DNA from: Hydrogenophaga taeniospiralis
GTDB lineage: Bacteria > Pseudomonadota > Gammaproteobacteria > Burkholderiales > Burkholderiaceae_C
DNA length: 64,000 bases
Assembly (NCBI RefSeq): GCF_020510445.1
Contig: NZ_JAHBAG010000001.1
Location: 3,882,501 to 3,946,500, forward strand
Reading direction: 5' to 3'
Numbering within the stretch: position 1 is the stretch's first letter; every line of letters starts with the position of its first letter. Of this stretch, positions 27,383-38,057 are shown piece after piece. The notes under the pieces are model-generated. The model did no database searches. It was not told where the DNA came from and saw nothing but the letters and a program-made list of their open reading frames with translations. The position numbers and the translations under genes were made by a program.

Positions 27383-28571
27383 TGACCAACGCGATCCCCT
27401 GCCCCACCCCGATGCACATGGTGCACAGCGCGTAGCGCCCGCCCGTGGCGTGCAGGCGGTTCACCGCCGTGGTGGCCAGGCGCGCGCCGCTGGCACCCAG
27501 CGGGTGGCCCAGCGCGATGGCGCCGCCCCAGGCGTTCACGCGTTCATCGTCGTCTCTCAGACCCAGGGTGCGCAGCACGGCCAGGCCCTGGGCGGCGAAG
27601 GCTTCGTTGAGTTCGATCACGTCGAGCTGCTCCAGCGTGAGGCCGGTGAGGGCCAGCACCTTCTGCGTGGCCGGCGCCGGGCCCATGCCCATGATGCGCG
27701 GGGCCACACCGGCCGTGGCCATGCCGACGATGCGGGCCTTGGGGGTCAGACCGTTCTTCGCCGCCGTGGCTTCGTCGGCCAGCAGCAGGGCGCAGGCGCC
27801 GTCGTTCACGCCGCTGGCGTTGCCGGCCGTCACGCTGCCGTCCGGTTTGACCACGCCCTTGAGCCTGGCCAGGGCTTCGAGGCTGGTCTCGCGTGGGTGT
27901 TCGTCGGTGTCCACGATGAGGGCGTCGCCCTTCTTCTGCGGGAGGCTGACCGGGCAGATCTCGCGCGCCAGGTGGCCGGCTTTGATGGCCACCACGGCTT
28001 TCATCTGGCTGGCCAGGGCCATGCGGTCCTGGGCTTCGCGCTCGATCTTGAACTCGGTCGCCACGTTTTCGGCGGTTTCGGGCATGGAATCGACGCCGTA
28101 CTGGGCTTTCATGAGTTTGTTAACGAAGCGCCAGCCGATGGTGGTGTCGTAGACGGCGTTGTTGCGGCTGAAGGCGCTCTCGGCTTTGGGCATGACGAAG
28201 GGGGCGCGGCTCATGCTTTCCACGCCGCCGGCGATCATGAGGCCGGCCTCACCGGCCTTGATGGCGCGGGCGGCCGTGCCCACGGCGTCCAGGCCGGAGC
28301 CGCACAGGCGGTTGATGGTGGCGCCGGGCACCTCCAGCGGCAGGCCGGCGAGCAGGCTGCTCATGCGGGCGACGTTGCGGTTGTCCTCACCGGCCTGATT
28401 GGCGCAGCCGTAGAGCACGTCGGTGATGGCGGCCCAGTCCACGCTCGGGTTGCGCGCCATCAGGGCGCGCAGCGGGATGGCGCCGAGGTCGTCGGTGCGC
28501 ACGCTGCTGAGGGCGCCGCCGTAGCGGCCGAAGGGGGTGCGGATCGCGTCGCAGATGTAGGCCTGGGTCAT
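27369..28571 (-). CDS. pcaF: 3-oxoadipyl-CoA/acetyl-CoA thiolase
   Basis: A 400-residue thiolase of the PcaF/PaaJ subfamily. Active Cys90 is in NRLCGSGLDAV; the second catalytic set is GGAIALGHPLGASG and CTMCIGVGQG. It cleaves 3-oxoadipyl-CoA to succinyl-CoA and acetyl-CoA, the last step for benzoate through the box route. The ATG overlaps the MaoC stop by four bases (ATGA). It is the last gene of the box operon. Confidence 0.9.
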   Translation of the reverse strand: MTQAYICDAIRTPFGRYGGALSSVRTDDLGAIPLRALMARNPSVDWAAITDVLYGCANQAGEDNRNVARMSSLLAGLPLEVPGATINRLCGSGLDAVGTAARAIKAGEAGLMIAGGVESMSRAPFVMPKAESAFSRNNAVYDTTIGWRFVNKLMKAQYGVDSMPETAENVATEFKIEREAQDRMALASQMKAVVAIKAGHLAREICPVSLPQKKGDALIVDTDEHPRETSLEALARLKGVVKPDGSVTAGNASGVNDGACALLLADEATAAKNGLTPKARIVGMATAGVAPRIMGMGPAPATQKVLALTGLTLEQLDVIELNEAFAAQGLAVLRTLGLRDDDERVNAWGGAIALGHPLGASGARLATTAVNRLHATGGRYALCTMCIGVGQGIALVIERV

Positions 28572-29017
28572 GGGGTGTCCTGTTGGGGAAGGTGGAACAG
28601 GCTGGTCGCTTCGAGGTCCAGCACCTCGTGGCCGGCCGCGTTGAAGAGTTGCCAGCGCCAGCGCAGGATGCCGAGCGTGGGCTTGCTGCTGGCCCGGCGT
28701 GTGTCGATCACCGTCGCGCGCAGGCTCAGCCGGTCCCCGGCGCGCACCGGGTGTGGCCATTTCACGTAGGCCAGCCCTGGCGAGGCAAACGACTCCGAGC
28801 CCTGCAAGGCCGCGTCGGCGACCAGCCGCATGGCGATGCCGCAGGTCTGCCACCCGCTGGCGATCAGCCCGCTGTGGATGCCGGCAACGGCCGCTTGCGG
28901 ATCGGTGTGAAACCACTGGGGGTCGTACCGTTGCGCAAAGTCGATCAGCTCGGCTTCACCCAGCTCGTAGGGCCCCGCCTCGATGACCTGCCCCGCATGG
29001 AATTCGACGAACTTCAT
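28568..29017 (-). CDS. MaoC-like dehydratase
   Basis: A 149-residue hot-dog-fold protein. Residues 27-55 read F-A-Q-R-Y-D-P-Q-W-F-H-T-D then G-I-H-S-G-L-I-A-S-G, which is the MaoC hydratase motif with catalytic Asp and His. It would hydrate or dehydrate an enoyl-CoA intermediate of ring-cleavage products. Four-base overlaps at both ends tie it to paaH and pcaF. Its exact step in the box route is unknown because an enoyl-CoA hydratase is already present. Confidence 0.85.
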   Translation of the reverse strand: MKFVEFHAGQVIEAGPYELGEAELIDFAQRYDPQWFHTDPQAAVAGIHSGLIASGWQTCGIAMRLVADAALQGSESFASPGLAYVKWPHPVRAGDRLSLRATVIDTRRASSKPTLGILRWRWQLFNAAGHEVLDLEATSLFHLPQQDTP

Positions 29018-30528
29018 GTGTGTTTCCTTCTGAGCCAGGGGCTGACACGGTAGCGCTCACCGCGGTAATGCGCGTCGAGCGCCTCCAGCACCTGCGTGAC
29101 GCCAGCCACGCTCCAGCGCGCCAGCCACTCGAACGGCCCGGCCGGGTAGTTGACGCCGAGCTTCATCGCGGCGTCGGCGCCTTCGGGGGTGCACACGCCT
29201 TGCAGCACGGCGTCTGCGGCTTCGTTGATCAGCATGGCGATCGTGCGCGCCACCACCAGCCCGGGGGCATCGGCCATGGGCACGGGCACAAAGCCGAGTG
29301 CGGTAAGCCACGCCGGGGCCTGCTCGCGCCAGTCGGCCCTGGCCTGCGGTGCCACCGCATAGGCGAGCGCGCCGCCGGGAGCCGCTGGCCACAACAGCGG
29401 GCGGTCGAACACCGCCACATCGGCAACCCCTTCACGCGCCGCGATCTCACCCGCGGTGCGTCCATCCGTCAGCACGAGCCGGGCGGCGCCGATGGCCAGG
29501 CCCACCCAGGCGCTCTGTCGCTGGCGCGAGGGCGCTGCGTCGCCGGACAAGCGGCCCTCGGCGACGAGCTGTTCCAGCCGGTCGGCGATCTCGCCGTCGC
29601 CGTGCACGGTGACGGGTCCCATCGCCAGCGGCACCTCGGGCGCGGTTGCGGGCAACGCCGGCACGCCCTCGGGGTAGGTGTAGAAGCCGCGCCCGCTCTT
29701 GCGGCCCAGCAGGCCACCGTCCACCAGCTCGCGCTGCACCAGCGAAGGCACGTAGCGCTTGTCGCCAAAGTTGGCCTCGAAGACCGAGTTCGTGACGGCG
29801 AAGTTGGTGTCGTGGCCGATCAGGTCCATCAGCTCACAGGGCCCCATGCGAAAGCCCGCCGCCTTCAAGCAGGCGTCCAGGCGCTGCGGCGTGGCCACCT
29901 GCTCCTGCAGCAGGGCCAGGGTCTCGGCGTAATACGGTCGCGCGATGCGGTTGACGATGAAGCCCGGCGTGCTCCGCGCGTGCACCGGCACCTTGCCCCA
30001 GGCCACGCTCAGGGCTTCGATGGCCTGTGCCACCGCGGCATCGGTCTGCAGGCCGGACACCACCTCCACCAGCTTCATTTGCGGCACGGGGTTGAAGAAA
30101 TGCATGCCCACGAAACGCTCGGGCCGCTGCAGGCCGTTGGCGATGGCGGTGACGGAAATCGACGAGGTGTTGGACGCCAGGATGGCGGTCTCGCCGACCA
30201 CCGACTCCAGTTGCCGGAACAGGCTGCGCTTGGCATCGAGGTTTTCGACGATGGCCTCGACCACCAGTGCGGCGCCCGCGGCCGCGTCCAGCGAGCCGAT
30301 GGGCTCGATGCGCGCCAGTGTGGCCACCGCGGCCTCGGCGGTGATCCTGCTCTTGGCCACCAGGCCGTCGAGCGTCGCCGCGAGCTTCGACTTGGCCTGC
30401 GCCGCGGCACCCTCGCGCATGTCGAACAGAAACACCGGGTGGCCCGCCTGGGCCGCTACCTGCGCGATGCCCGCGCCCATAATGCCGGCGCCGACAACCA
30501 GCACCGGCGCGTTGTGGAGAGGGGTCAT
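29014..30528 (-). CDS. paaH: 3-hydroxyacyl-CoA dehydrogenase, 3-hydroxyadipyl-CoA type
   Basis: A 504-residue NAD-dependent dehydrogenase of the PaaH/PaaC subfamily. The N-terminal dinucleotide site is VVGAGIMGAGIAQVA. The active site region is MHFFNPVPQMKLVEVV with the catalytic His. A second HAD-like C-terminal domain (near residue 290 onward) holds K-S-G-R-G-F-Y and L-G-V-N-Y-P-x-G-P. Length about 500 is the usual one for PaaH. It oxidises 3-hydroxyadipyl-CoA. Its start overlaps the enoyl-CoA hydratase stop (ATGA). Confidence 0.88.
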   Translation of the reverse strand: MTPLHNAPVLVVGAGIMGAGIAQVAAQAGHPVFLFDMREGAAAQAKSKLAATLDGLVAKSRITAEAAVATLARIEPIGSLDAAAGAALVVEAIVENLDAKRSLFRQLESVVGETAILASNTSSISVTAIANGLQRPERFVGMHFFNPVPQMKLVEVVSGLQTDAAVAQAIEALSVAWGKVPVHARSTPGFIVNRIARPYYAETLALLQEQVATPQRLDACLKAAGFRMGPCELMDLIGHDTNFAVTNSVFEANFGDKRYVPSLVQRELVDGGLLGRKSGRGFYTYPEGVPALPATAPEVPLAMGPVTVHGDGEIADRLEQLVAEGRLSGDAAPSRQRQSAWVGLAIGAARLVLTDGRTAGEIAAREGVADVAVFDRPLLWPAAPGGALAYAVAPQARADWREQAPAWLTALGFVPVPMADAPGLVVARTIAMLINEAADAVLQGVCTPEGADAAMKLGVNYPAGPFEWLARWSVAGVTQVLEALDAHYRGERYRVSPWLRRKHT

Positions 30529-31343
30529 GTGGCGCTCGGAATCCAGGTGGCGGGCCGTTTGGCGAGGAAGGCGGCGAAGCCCTCGCGCGCCTCGTCGGTG
30601 CCGCGCACGCGGCCGATGGTCTGTGCGGTCAGCTCGCGCGCTTCGGGCGTGATCGGTCCGACCTGCAGCTGAGCAAACAGCTGCTTGATCTCGCGCTGGG
30701 CGTTGGGGCCACCGGCGAGCAGCTCCTGGACGGTCGCATCCACCGCAGCGTCCAGCGCCTCCGGCGGCACCACCTGCTGCACCAGACCGATGGCCAGCGC
30801 TTTCGCGGCACCGATGCGTGTGGTGGTGAGGGCCAGCCACTTCGCCTGGCGCTTGCCCACCGCGTTGGTCACATAGGGGCCGATCACGGCCGGCAGGATG
30901 CCGAACTTCGCTTCGCTGACGGAGAAACTGGCGTTGTCGGCGGCCACCGCGACATCACAGGCGCAGGTCAGGCCGACGCCCCCGCCGAGCGCCGCGCCCT
31001 GCACCCGCGCCACCGTGGGCTTGGCGCAGGCTTCGATGCGCGCCAGCATGCCGGCAAAACGGCGTGCGTCCGCCAGATTCCATTCATGGCTCGCGGCGCT
31101 GGCGCGCTGCATCCACTGCAGGTCGGCCCCCGCGCTGAAATGTTTGCCATCGCCCGCCAGCACGATCACGCGCACGGAAGGATCGGCCTCCAGCTCGGTG
31201 AACGCAGCGTCGAGTTCGCCGATCATGGTCTCGTCGAAAGCGTTGAACACCGCCGGGCGCGACATGGTGACCTGGGCCACGCCAGGGGCGCGCCGCGAAA
31301 CGACCAAGGTATCAAAAATGCTCATGTCCGTGGGTCCGTTCAT
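30525..31343 (-). CDS. Enoyl-CoA hydratase/isomerase
   Basis: A 272-residue crotonase-fold protein. The oxyanion motifs are KHFSAGADLQWMQ and GAALGGGVGLTCACD; the catalytic Glu is in FSVSEAKFGILPAVI. It probably acts on a dehydroadipyl-CoA intermediate. The start was chosen at MNGPTDM because its ATG overlaps the boxA stop (TGATG); MSIFDTL six codons later is an alternative. It is coupled to paaH downstream. Confidence 0.85.
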   Translation of the reverse strand: MNGPTDMSIFDTLVVSRRAPGVAQVTMSRPAVFNAFDETMIGELDAAFTELEADPSVRVIVLAGDGKHFSAGADLQWMQRASAASHEWNLADARRFAGMLARIEACAKPTVARVQGAALGGGVGLTCACDVAVAADNASFSVSEAKFGILPAVIGPYVTNAVGKRQAKWLALTTTRIGAAKALAIGLVQQVVPPEALDAAVDATVQELLAGGPNAQREIKQLFAQLQVGPITPEARELTAQTIGRVRGTDEAREGFAAFLAKRPATWIPSAT

Positions 31344-32668
31344 CAATAGGTTTCCAGGTGCAGCCGCCCCTCGCGCCTGAGCGCCGCGCCGATCTGCTCC
31401 CAGCTCAACCCGGCCTGGGTCGCCACATCGCGCAGCGCCAGCACCACACCCTCTTCCATGCTCTTCAAGCCACACACGTAGAAATACGTGTTCGGGTCCT
31501 GCAGCAGCACGGCCAGGTCGGCCGCGCGCTCGCGCATCGCGTCCTGCACGTAGCGTTTGGGTTTGTTCTTCTCGCGCGAGAAGGCGAAGTGGGTGTCGAT
31601 GAAGTCCTTGGGCAGGTTCTGCAAGGGGCCGAAGTACGGCAGTTCTTCTTTCGTGCGCGCACCGAAGAACAGCATCAATTTCCCGCCCTCGAACTTGCCG
31701 CTTTGCCGCAGGCGCCGGCGCCACTCCGTCATCGCCCGCATGGGCGCGCTGCCCGTGCCGGTGCAGATCATCACGATGTTGGATTTGGGGTGATTGGGCA
31801 TCAGGAAGCTGGTGCCGAAGGGCCCGATCACCTCGACCGTGTCCCCCACCTGCAGGTCGCACATGAAGTTGCTGGCCACACCGCGCACGGGCTGGCCCTG
31901 GTGGTCTTCGAGCACGCGCTTGATGGTGAGCGACAGGTTGTTGTAGCCCGGGCGCTCGCCGTTGCGCGGGCTGGCGATGGAGTATTGGCGCGGGTGGTGC
32001 GGCCTGCCCTGGGCGTCGGTGCCGGGCGGCACGATGCCGATGGATTGGCCTTCGAGCACGGGGAAGGGCATGGCGCCGAAGTCGAGCACGATGTGGTGGG
32101 TGTCGTAGTCGTGGCCGGCCTGTTTGCCCACTTCGGTCACGCGCACATTGCCGGTGACGGTGGCGGTGACGGTCTTCTGCGCGGCCTTGGGGCCGTAGAG
32201 GTTGGTGTAGGCGTGAGCGGCGCTCCAGGGCGGGATGATCGATCCGTAGGCGGCGGACTTGAAGCTTTCCTGGCCGCTGGGGTCGGTGGCGGGTGTTTCG
32301 GCGGCGGTTTCGGTCTCGGCTTCGGTCTCGGTGGTTGCGGGTTCGGCCACATCGGCCACTGCATCCCCCACGAGTGCGGCGCGCTCGGCCGCCGTGAGTT
32401 CGGCCGGCAGGTTGTCCCAGCTCAGCTGTTCGGCCAGTGAGTAGGCCTTGATGCGCGGCATGGTGCGGTAGTTGTCGATGGAGCCGGTGGGGCACGGCGA
32501 GATGCAGTCGTTGCACCAGTTGCATTTGTCGGCATCGACCACGTAGTTGCGCGAGTCGTGCGTGATGGCCTGCACCGGGCAGATGGATTCGCAGGTGTTG
32601 CAGCGGATGCAGATCTCGGGGTCGATCAGGTGCTGCTTGATCACAGCCGATGCGGCGGGCGCGTTCAT
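31343..32668 (-). CDS. boxA: Benzoyl-CoA 2,3-epoxidase reductase component BoxA
   Basis: A 441-residue NADPH-dependent flavin and iron-sulfur reductase that feeds BoxB. The N-terminus carries two [4Fe-4S] clusters: [12 protein letters not shown] and [13 protein letters not shown] 60-residue acidic Glu/Thr/Ala-rich linker follows. The ferredoxin-NADP reductase part has [11 protein letters not shown] (FAD) and [10 protein letters not shown] (NADPH). It ends in a C-terminal Y as in FNR-type enzymes. It is separated from boxB by a 491-base repeat-filled spacer. Confidence 0.95.
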   Translation of the reverse strand: MNAPAASAVIKQHLIDPEICIRCNTCESICPVQAITHDSRNYVVDADKCNWCNDCISPCPTGSIDNYRTMPRIKAYSLAEQLSWDNLPAELTAAERAALVGDAVADVAEPATTETEAETETAAETPATDPSGQESFKSAAYGSIIPPWSAAHAYTNLYGPKAAQKTVTATVTGNVRVTEVGKQAGHDYDTHHIVLDFGAMPFPVLEGQSIGIVPPGTDAQGRPHHPRQYSIASPRNGERPGYNNLSLTIKRVLEDHQGQPVRGVASNFMCDLQVGDTVEVIGPFGTSFLMPNHPKSNIVMICTGTGSAPMRAMTEWRRRLRQSGKFEGGKLMLFFGARTKEELPYFGPLQNLPKDFIDTHFAFSREKNKPKRYVQDAMRERAADLAVLLQDPNTYFYVCGLKSMEEGVVLALRDVATQAGLSWEQIGAALRREGRLHLETY

Positions 32669-33159
32669 GGGGGGTCTCCGTGGGGGTGTTTTGGGCAGTG
32701 TATTTCTGGGTGCTTGGCTTGTTTCGGGGTGCTACTTTTGCCTGGTTGCTGCGCTGGTCTTTTTCGGGCTTCTGGGTTGGCTTTGGGTCTTTCTCTGGCC
32801 TCTGCTTTTGCGTTGGCCTGGCGCCGCGCGACGCGGTGCGGCCGACTCCGTTCGTGTCCCCCGCCGGCCTGCGGCCAGCTCCTCCTTGACCTCACTGCGC
32901 CAGCCACACCGCGTCGCGCTGGTGGGCGCTCGCGCAGAGAGAAGAGACAGCTCCCCCTTCTGCGCCAAGGCCGCCCCTCCGGAGCGCATGCCCTAACCGG
33001 GAATGCCGCAGAACCGGCTTTGCCAAGCTGCGTCTCCGGAGCGCGGGCCTTAACCCAGGATGCCGCGGAACTGGCTTTGCCAGGCCGCAGGCATCGTCCC
33101 CCCTTCAAGCGCCGAAGGCGCGCCAGAAAGGGGGGAAGCCGCGAAGCGGCGCAGGGGGG
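32669..33159. repeat. Repeat-rich spacer between boxB and boxA
   Basis: A 491-base stretch without a gene I can support. The left half (about 32700-32830) is T- and G-rich, with repeated CTTTTGCCTGG/GGCTTCTGGGTTGG-like words. From 32998 on there are two or three repeat units: a degenerate copy at 32998-33050 and a full copy at 33052-33160 (GGAACTGGCTTTGCCAGGCC hairpin, then C-run and GCGCC hairpins, then GCGAAGCGGCGCAGGGGG). Open frames here on both strands have no ribosome site or recognisable domain. Confidence 0.65.
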
Positions 33160-34587
<1,428 letters not shown>

Positions 34588-34649
34588 GGGGGTCTCCTGC
34601 GGGTGGGTGAGCTGTAGCGGATGGCGGTCGAGAGAGGTGGCGCAAATGC

Positions 34650-34728
34650 GGGGATGCGGTGGAACCGGCTTCGCCGGGCCACTCGCATCGCCCCCTGGGG
34701 GGTGACGCGCGCAGCGCGGCGCGGGGGG
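34650..34728. repeat. GC-rich intergenic repeat, copy 6
   Basis: GGTGGAACCGGCTTCGCCGG hairpin, then CCCCCTGGGGGGTGACGCGC and GCAGCGCGGCGCGGGGGG, between boxC and boxB. Confidence 0.75.
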
Positions 34729-34731
34729 TAC

Positions 34732-36414
34732 TTAAACCCTGTTGAAATCGAAGGCCGCTTTGTCGCCCTTGCCGTAGACCTTCAGGGCGCCTTTTTCTCC
34801 CACGGCGTTGGGGCGCTGGAAGATCCAGTTCTGCCAGGCGGTCAGGCGCCCGAAGACGCGGGTGGCCATGTTTTCTTTCTGGGCGAAGCGCAGGTTGGCC
34901 TCCAGGCCGGTCAGGGCGTCGGGCGACATGGCGGCGCGCTCTTCCAGCGCCAGGCGCACCTCGTCGGCCCAGTCGATGTCGTCGGGCGCGGCGGTCACCA
35001 GCCCCAGGGCGAAGGCGGCGTCGGCGTCCAGGGCCTGGCCGATGGCGCCGCGCGCGGCTTGCATGGGGCCGGCTTCTTCGTAGAAGCGGCGCTGCAGGCG
35101 CGACTGGTCGTTCACCATGGGCAACGAACCAAAATTTTCATCGGACAAGGTCAGTCGCGGCGCTTTTTCAGGCTGATCTGGCAATGCCAGCATGTAGGTA
35201 CGGTCGGCGCAAAAGGCCAGCTCAGCCAGCGTCCCGGCAAAACACGAACCCTCATCGATCAAAGCGAACAGGCTGCGAGAAGACACGTCCAGACGCGCGA
35301 AGGTGCGGCGCAGAAGCCCTTGGACCTCGCGAACCAACCAGTGATCGGCAAAGCGCTCGCGAAGCTGGTCGCACGCCAGCACAGCGGCGGCATCGCCCTC
35401 GGTTTTCAGGATCCAGGTGCCGATGTCGAGTTCGTTGGTGCGCAGGTTGAGGATGGCGTCGTCCAGTTCGCGGGCCATCTGCAGCGGGTACCAGGCGGCA
35501 CCGGCGGCTTCGATGCCTGCGATGTCGGTGGGCTGGGCGCCGCTCGGGGCTTTGATGGTGAGGGTGGCGTTGCGTTTGGCGCGGTCGATGGCCACATTCA
35601 CATAGGTGTAGGCCATGCCATCTTCGCTGTCGCTGCGTTCGATGCGAGGCAGGTTCACGCCTTTGGCGCCGGCCGGGCGGTCGCTCTGGGTGGCCAGTTT
35701 GGCGGCGCGTTCGCTCACGGCGGCGGCGAACTGCTGGGGCTTGGCCACGGCGTCGACCAGGCGCCAGTCCACGGCCTTTTGGCCGCGCACGCCTTCGCTG
35801 GTGGTACAGAAGATGTCGGCCAGGTCGTGGCGCACGTGGCGTTTGTCGGTCACGCGGGTCAGGCCCCCGGTGCCGGGCAAGACGCCGAGCAACGGCACTT
35901 CGGGCAGGCTGACCGCGCTGGAGCGGTCGTCGACCAAGAGGATTTCATCGCAGGCCAGGGCCAGTTCGTAGCCGCCGCCGGCGCAGGCGCCGTTCAAGGC
36001 GGCGAGGAATTTGAGGCCGGAGTGTTTGCTGCTGTCTTCGATGCCGTTGCGGGTTTCGTTGGTGAACTTGCAGAAGTTCACTTTCCAGGCGTGGCTGGAG
36101 ACGCCGAGCATGAAGATGTTGGCGCCGGAGCAGAACACGCGGTCTTTGCCGCTGGTGACGACCACGGTGCGCACTTCGGGGTGTTCGAAGCGGATGCGGT
36201 TCAGGGCGTCGTGCAGTTCGATGTCCACGCCCAGGTCGTAGCTGTTGAGCTTGAGTTTGTAGCCCGGGCGGATGCCGCCGTCTTCGTCGATGTCGATCGC
36301 CAGGGTGGCAACCGCGCCATCGAAGGCGAGTTTCCAATGGCGGTATTCGCTGGGGGCGGTTCGGTAGTCAACCATCTGAGCCTGGCGCGTGACGAAGGGA
36401 TCGGGAGCGTTCAT
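34732..36414 (-). CDS. boxC: 2,3-epoxybenzoyl-CoA dihydrolase BoxC
   Basis: A 560-residue crotonase-fold enzyme that opens the epoxide of benzoyl-CoA with two waters, giving formate and 3,4-dehydroadipyl-CoA semialdehyde. Motifs are SGKDRVFCSGANIFMLG, GACAGGGYELALACDEIL with the catalytic Glu, and LLGVLPGTGGLTRVTDKR. The long C-terminal half is specific to BoxC. The start was set at MNAPDPF (18 codons into a longer frame), with AGGAA before it. It heads the operon; the promoter region to its right carries TGCA-N6-TGCA operators. Genes for the preceding CoA ligase and the following aldehyde dehydrogenase are not in the window. Confidence 0.93.
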   Translation of the reverse strand: MNAPDPFVTRQAQMVDYRTAPSEYRHWKLAFDGAVATLAIDIDEDGGIRPGYKLKLNSYDLGVDIELHDALNRIRFEHPEVRTVVVTSGKDRVFCSGANIFMLGVSSHAWKVNFCKFTNETRNGIEDSSKHSGLKFLAALNGACAGGGYELALACDEILLVDDRSSAVSLPEVPLLGVLPGTGGLTRVTDKRHVRHDLADIFCTTSEGVRGQKAVDWRLVDAVAKPQQFAAAVSERAAKLATQSDRPAGAKGVNLPRIERSDSEDGMAYTYVNVAIDRAKRNATLTIKAPSGAQPTDIAGIEAAGAAWYPLQMARELDDAILNLRTNELDIGTWILKTEGDAAAVLACDQLRERFADHWLVREVQGLLRRTFARLDVSSRSLFALIDEGSCFAGTLAELAFCADRTYMLALPDQPEKAPRLTLSDENFGSLPMVNDQSRLQRRFYEEAGPMQAARGAIGQALDADAAFALGLVTAAPDDIDWADEVRLALEERAAMSPDALTGLEANLRFAQKENMATRVFGRLTAWQNWIFQRPNAVGEKGALKVYGKGDKAAFDFNRV

Positions 36415-36460
36415 GGGGCCATTCCTAGGGTAAATGCAAGATGCTGCGGGCTGGATTTCA

Positions 36461-36474
36461 TGCATCATAGTGCA
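36461..36474. promoter_or_regulatory. TGCA-N6-TGCA operator over the boxC promoter
   Basis: TGCATCATAGTGCA. On the minus strand a promoter reads TTGACC (36493-36488), 18 bases, TATGAT (36469-36464), so the -10 lies inside the operator. TGCA-N6-TGCA is the sequence recognised by BzdR, and BoxR is its relative for the box genes. No BoxR gene is in the window. A further TGCA half-site lies at 36503-36506. Confidence 0.7.
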
Positions 36475-36570
36475 TTATTTTGCGCCAGGTCAAGCATTTT
36501 AATGCATCACTTAACCCACCAGCTCGCAGCCTGCGCACCTGCCACACCCTGCGGACGTGCAACATACTGC

Positions 36571-36598
36571 TTGACAGATCATCACATTCCGCTAGTCT
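36571..36598 (+). promoter_or_regulatory. Candidate promoter of the DUF4863 gene
   Basis: TTGACA at 36571-36576 and TAGTCT at 36593-36598, a 16-base spacer. The second operator lies immediately downstream, where transcription would start. Confidence 0.55.
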
Positions 36599-36606
36599 TG
36601 CCGAAC

Positions 36607-36620
36607 TGCACAATAGTGCA
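36607..36620. promoter_or_regulatory. TGCA-N6-TGCA operator over the divergent promoter
   Basis: TGCACAATAGTGCA, nearly a perfect palindrome, 26 bases before the DUF4863 start codon and just after its -10. It is the same motif as the boxC operator, so both directions are likely controlled by one BoxR/BzdR-type repressor. Confidence 0.7.
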
Positions 36621-36646
36621 TACCCCATGACCACCAGGAGACTCCC

Positions 36647-37111
36647 GTGAACCCCGATGCATTCAAGACCCTGCTGCAAGACGTGACGCGACAGATCGGC
36701 GACCGTGCGCTCGACGCCCCGCTACAGGCGTGGCTCAACCATGAACTGGGCGCCGCCTCGCCCACCTACCGCGAACTCAAGGCCGCGTGCGAACAAGGGG
36801 TGGCCGAGGGCTGGCTCTGCCAGCGCGAAGGGGGCGGCCTCAGGTACGGACGGATCTTCAAACCCGACGACGCCCTGCACCGCTTTTCGGTGGACGTGGT
36901 GGACATGAACAGCCTCGCCGGCCCCCACCATGCGCACCCCCTGGGGGAAATCGATCTGATCATGCCGCTGGACGACACGGCCACCTTCGACGGTCGCGGC
37001 GCGGGCTGGCTGGTCTATGGCCCGGGCTCGGCGCACTCGCCCACCGTGGCCGGCGGTCGCGCCCTGGTCCTGTACCTGCTGCCCGAAGGCCGCATCGAAT
37101 TCACCCAGTGA
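36647..37111 (+). CDS. DUF4863-family protein (4-hydroxylaminobenzoate-lyase-like)
   Basis: A 154-residue protein starting with GTG (AGGAGACTCCC before it). The core G-P-H-H-A-H-P-L-G-E-I-D-L-I is a cupin-like metal site, and H-S-P-T and L-Y-L-L-P-E-G-R-I-E-F end the domain. The DUF4863 family includes 4-hydroxylaminobenzoate lyase (PnbB) and often sits beside box genes. It is the first gene divergent from boxC and shares its operator type, so it probably works on benzoate or a substituted benzoate; its reaction here is unknown. Confidence 0.8.
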   Translation: MNPDAFKTLLQDVTRQIGDRALDAPLQAWLNHELGAASPTYRELKAACEQGVAEGWLCQREGGGLRYGRIFKPDDALHRFSVDVVDMNSLAGPHHAHPLGEIDLIMPLDDTATFDGRGAGWLVYGPGSAHSPTVAGGRALVLYLLPEGRIEFTQ

Positions 37112-37139
37112 GCCGCCGTCCGCCGCGAAAAAGAACCCC

Positions 37140-37952
37140 ATGAACACCACCACCGTTTGCCGCGTGGACTGGGCCGGCAGCGCCGTCGACATCGAAACCC
37201 GGTGGATGCCCGCCAGCACCGCCGACCGGCCCCTGCTGGTGTTCCTGCACGAGGGGCTGGGCTCGGTCAGCATGTGGCGAGACTACCCCGCCCGGCTCTG
37301 TCAGGCGCTGGACTGGCATGGCCTGGTCTATTCACGGCCCGGCTATGGCCGCTCGACCCCACGGCCCGCGGACCAGCACTGGCAGCCCGACTTTCTGGAG
37401 CGCCAGGCCAGTGAGGTGCTGCCGGCCTTGCTGCGCACACTCGGCGTGCACCAGACGTACCGCGAAGTCTGGTTGCTGGGCCACAGCGACGGCGGGTCGA
37501 TCGCGCTGATCCACGCCGCGCGCCACCCCGAGTCGGTGCGGGGCCTGATCGTGGTGGCGCCCCACGTGATGGTGGAAGACATCTCCGTGCGCAGCATCCA
37601 GCAGGCGCGCGAGGCCTACCTCCAGACCGACCTGAAAGCCCGACTGGCCCGGCACCACCAGGACCCGGACTCGGCCTTCTGGGGCTGGAACGACGTCTGG
37701 CTGTCCCCGGCATTCCGCGGCTGGTCGATCGAAGACCTGCTGCCGCTCATCCGCTGCCCGGTGCTGGCGGTCCAGGGCAGCGCCGACGAATACGGCACGC
37801 TGGCCCAGATCGAGCGCATCGGCGCCCTGGCACCGCAGGCCACGACGCATGTCATGCCGGGTTGCGGCCATTCACCGCACCGCGACCGCCCCGACGAACT
37901 GACCCACGCCATCGAGGCCTTCGTGGCCCGGTGGCCCCGGCACGGGCGGTAA
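37140..37952 (+). CDS. Alpha/beta hydrolase linked to the box genes
   Basis: A 270-residue alpha/beta hydrolase. LHEGLGS forms the oxyanion region, the nucleophile elbow is GHSDGGSIAL near residue 117, the acid is in the V-Q-G-S-A-D-E-Y stretch, and the catalytic His is in GCGHSPHRD. It is 28 bases after the DUF4863 gene, so both are probably co-transcribed. Hydrolases of this kind beside box genes may act as a thioesterase or on lactone by-products; the substrate is not known. Confidence 0.8.
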   Translation: MNTTTVCRVDWAGSAVDIETRWMPASTADRPLLVFLHEGLGSVSMWRDYPARLCQALDWHGLVYSRPGYGRSTPRPADQHWQPDFLERQASEVLPALLRTLGVHQTYREVWLLGHSDGGSIALIHAARHPESVRGLIVVAPHVMVEDISVRSIQQAREAYLQTDLKARLARHHQDPDSAFWGWNDVWLSPAFRGWSIEDLLPLIRCPVLAVQGSADEYGTLAQIERIGALAPQATTHVMPGCGHSPHRDRPDELTHAIEAFVARWPRHGR

Positions 37953-38057
37953 AGCACGGGAACGCCATCGACCTCCCGGTATTGGCCTTGGGCAGCCGGC
38001 TGCGGCGCGGCGTGCGCCCACCTATGATCGGCGGCAACAGCCCCGAACCGAGGTCCC

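Noticed and set aside
32547..33108. Open frames on both strands in the boxA-boxB spacer
   Set aside because: Arg/Pro/Ser-rich or low-complexity translations of repeat sequence, without ribosome sites or domains.
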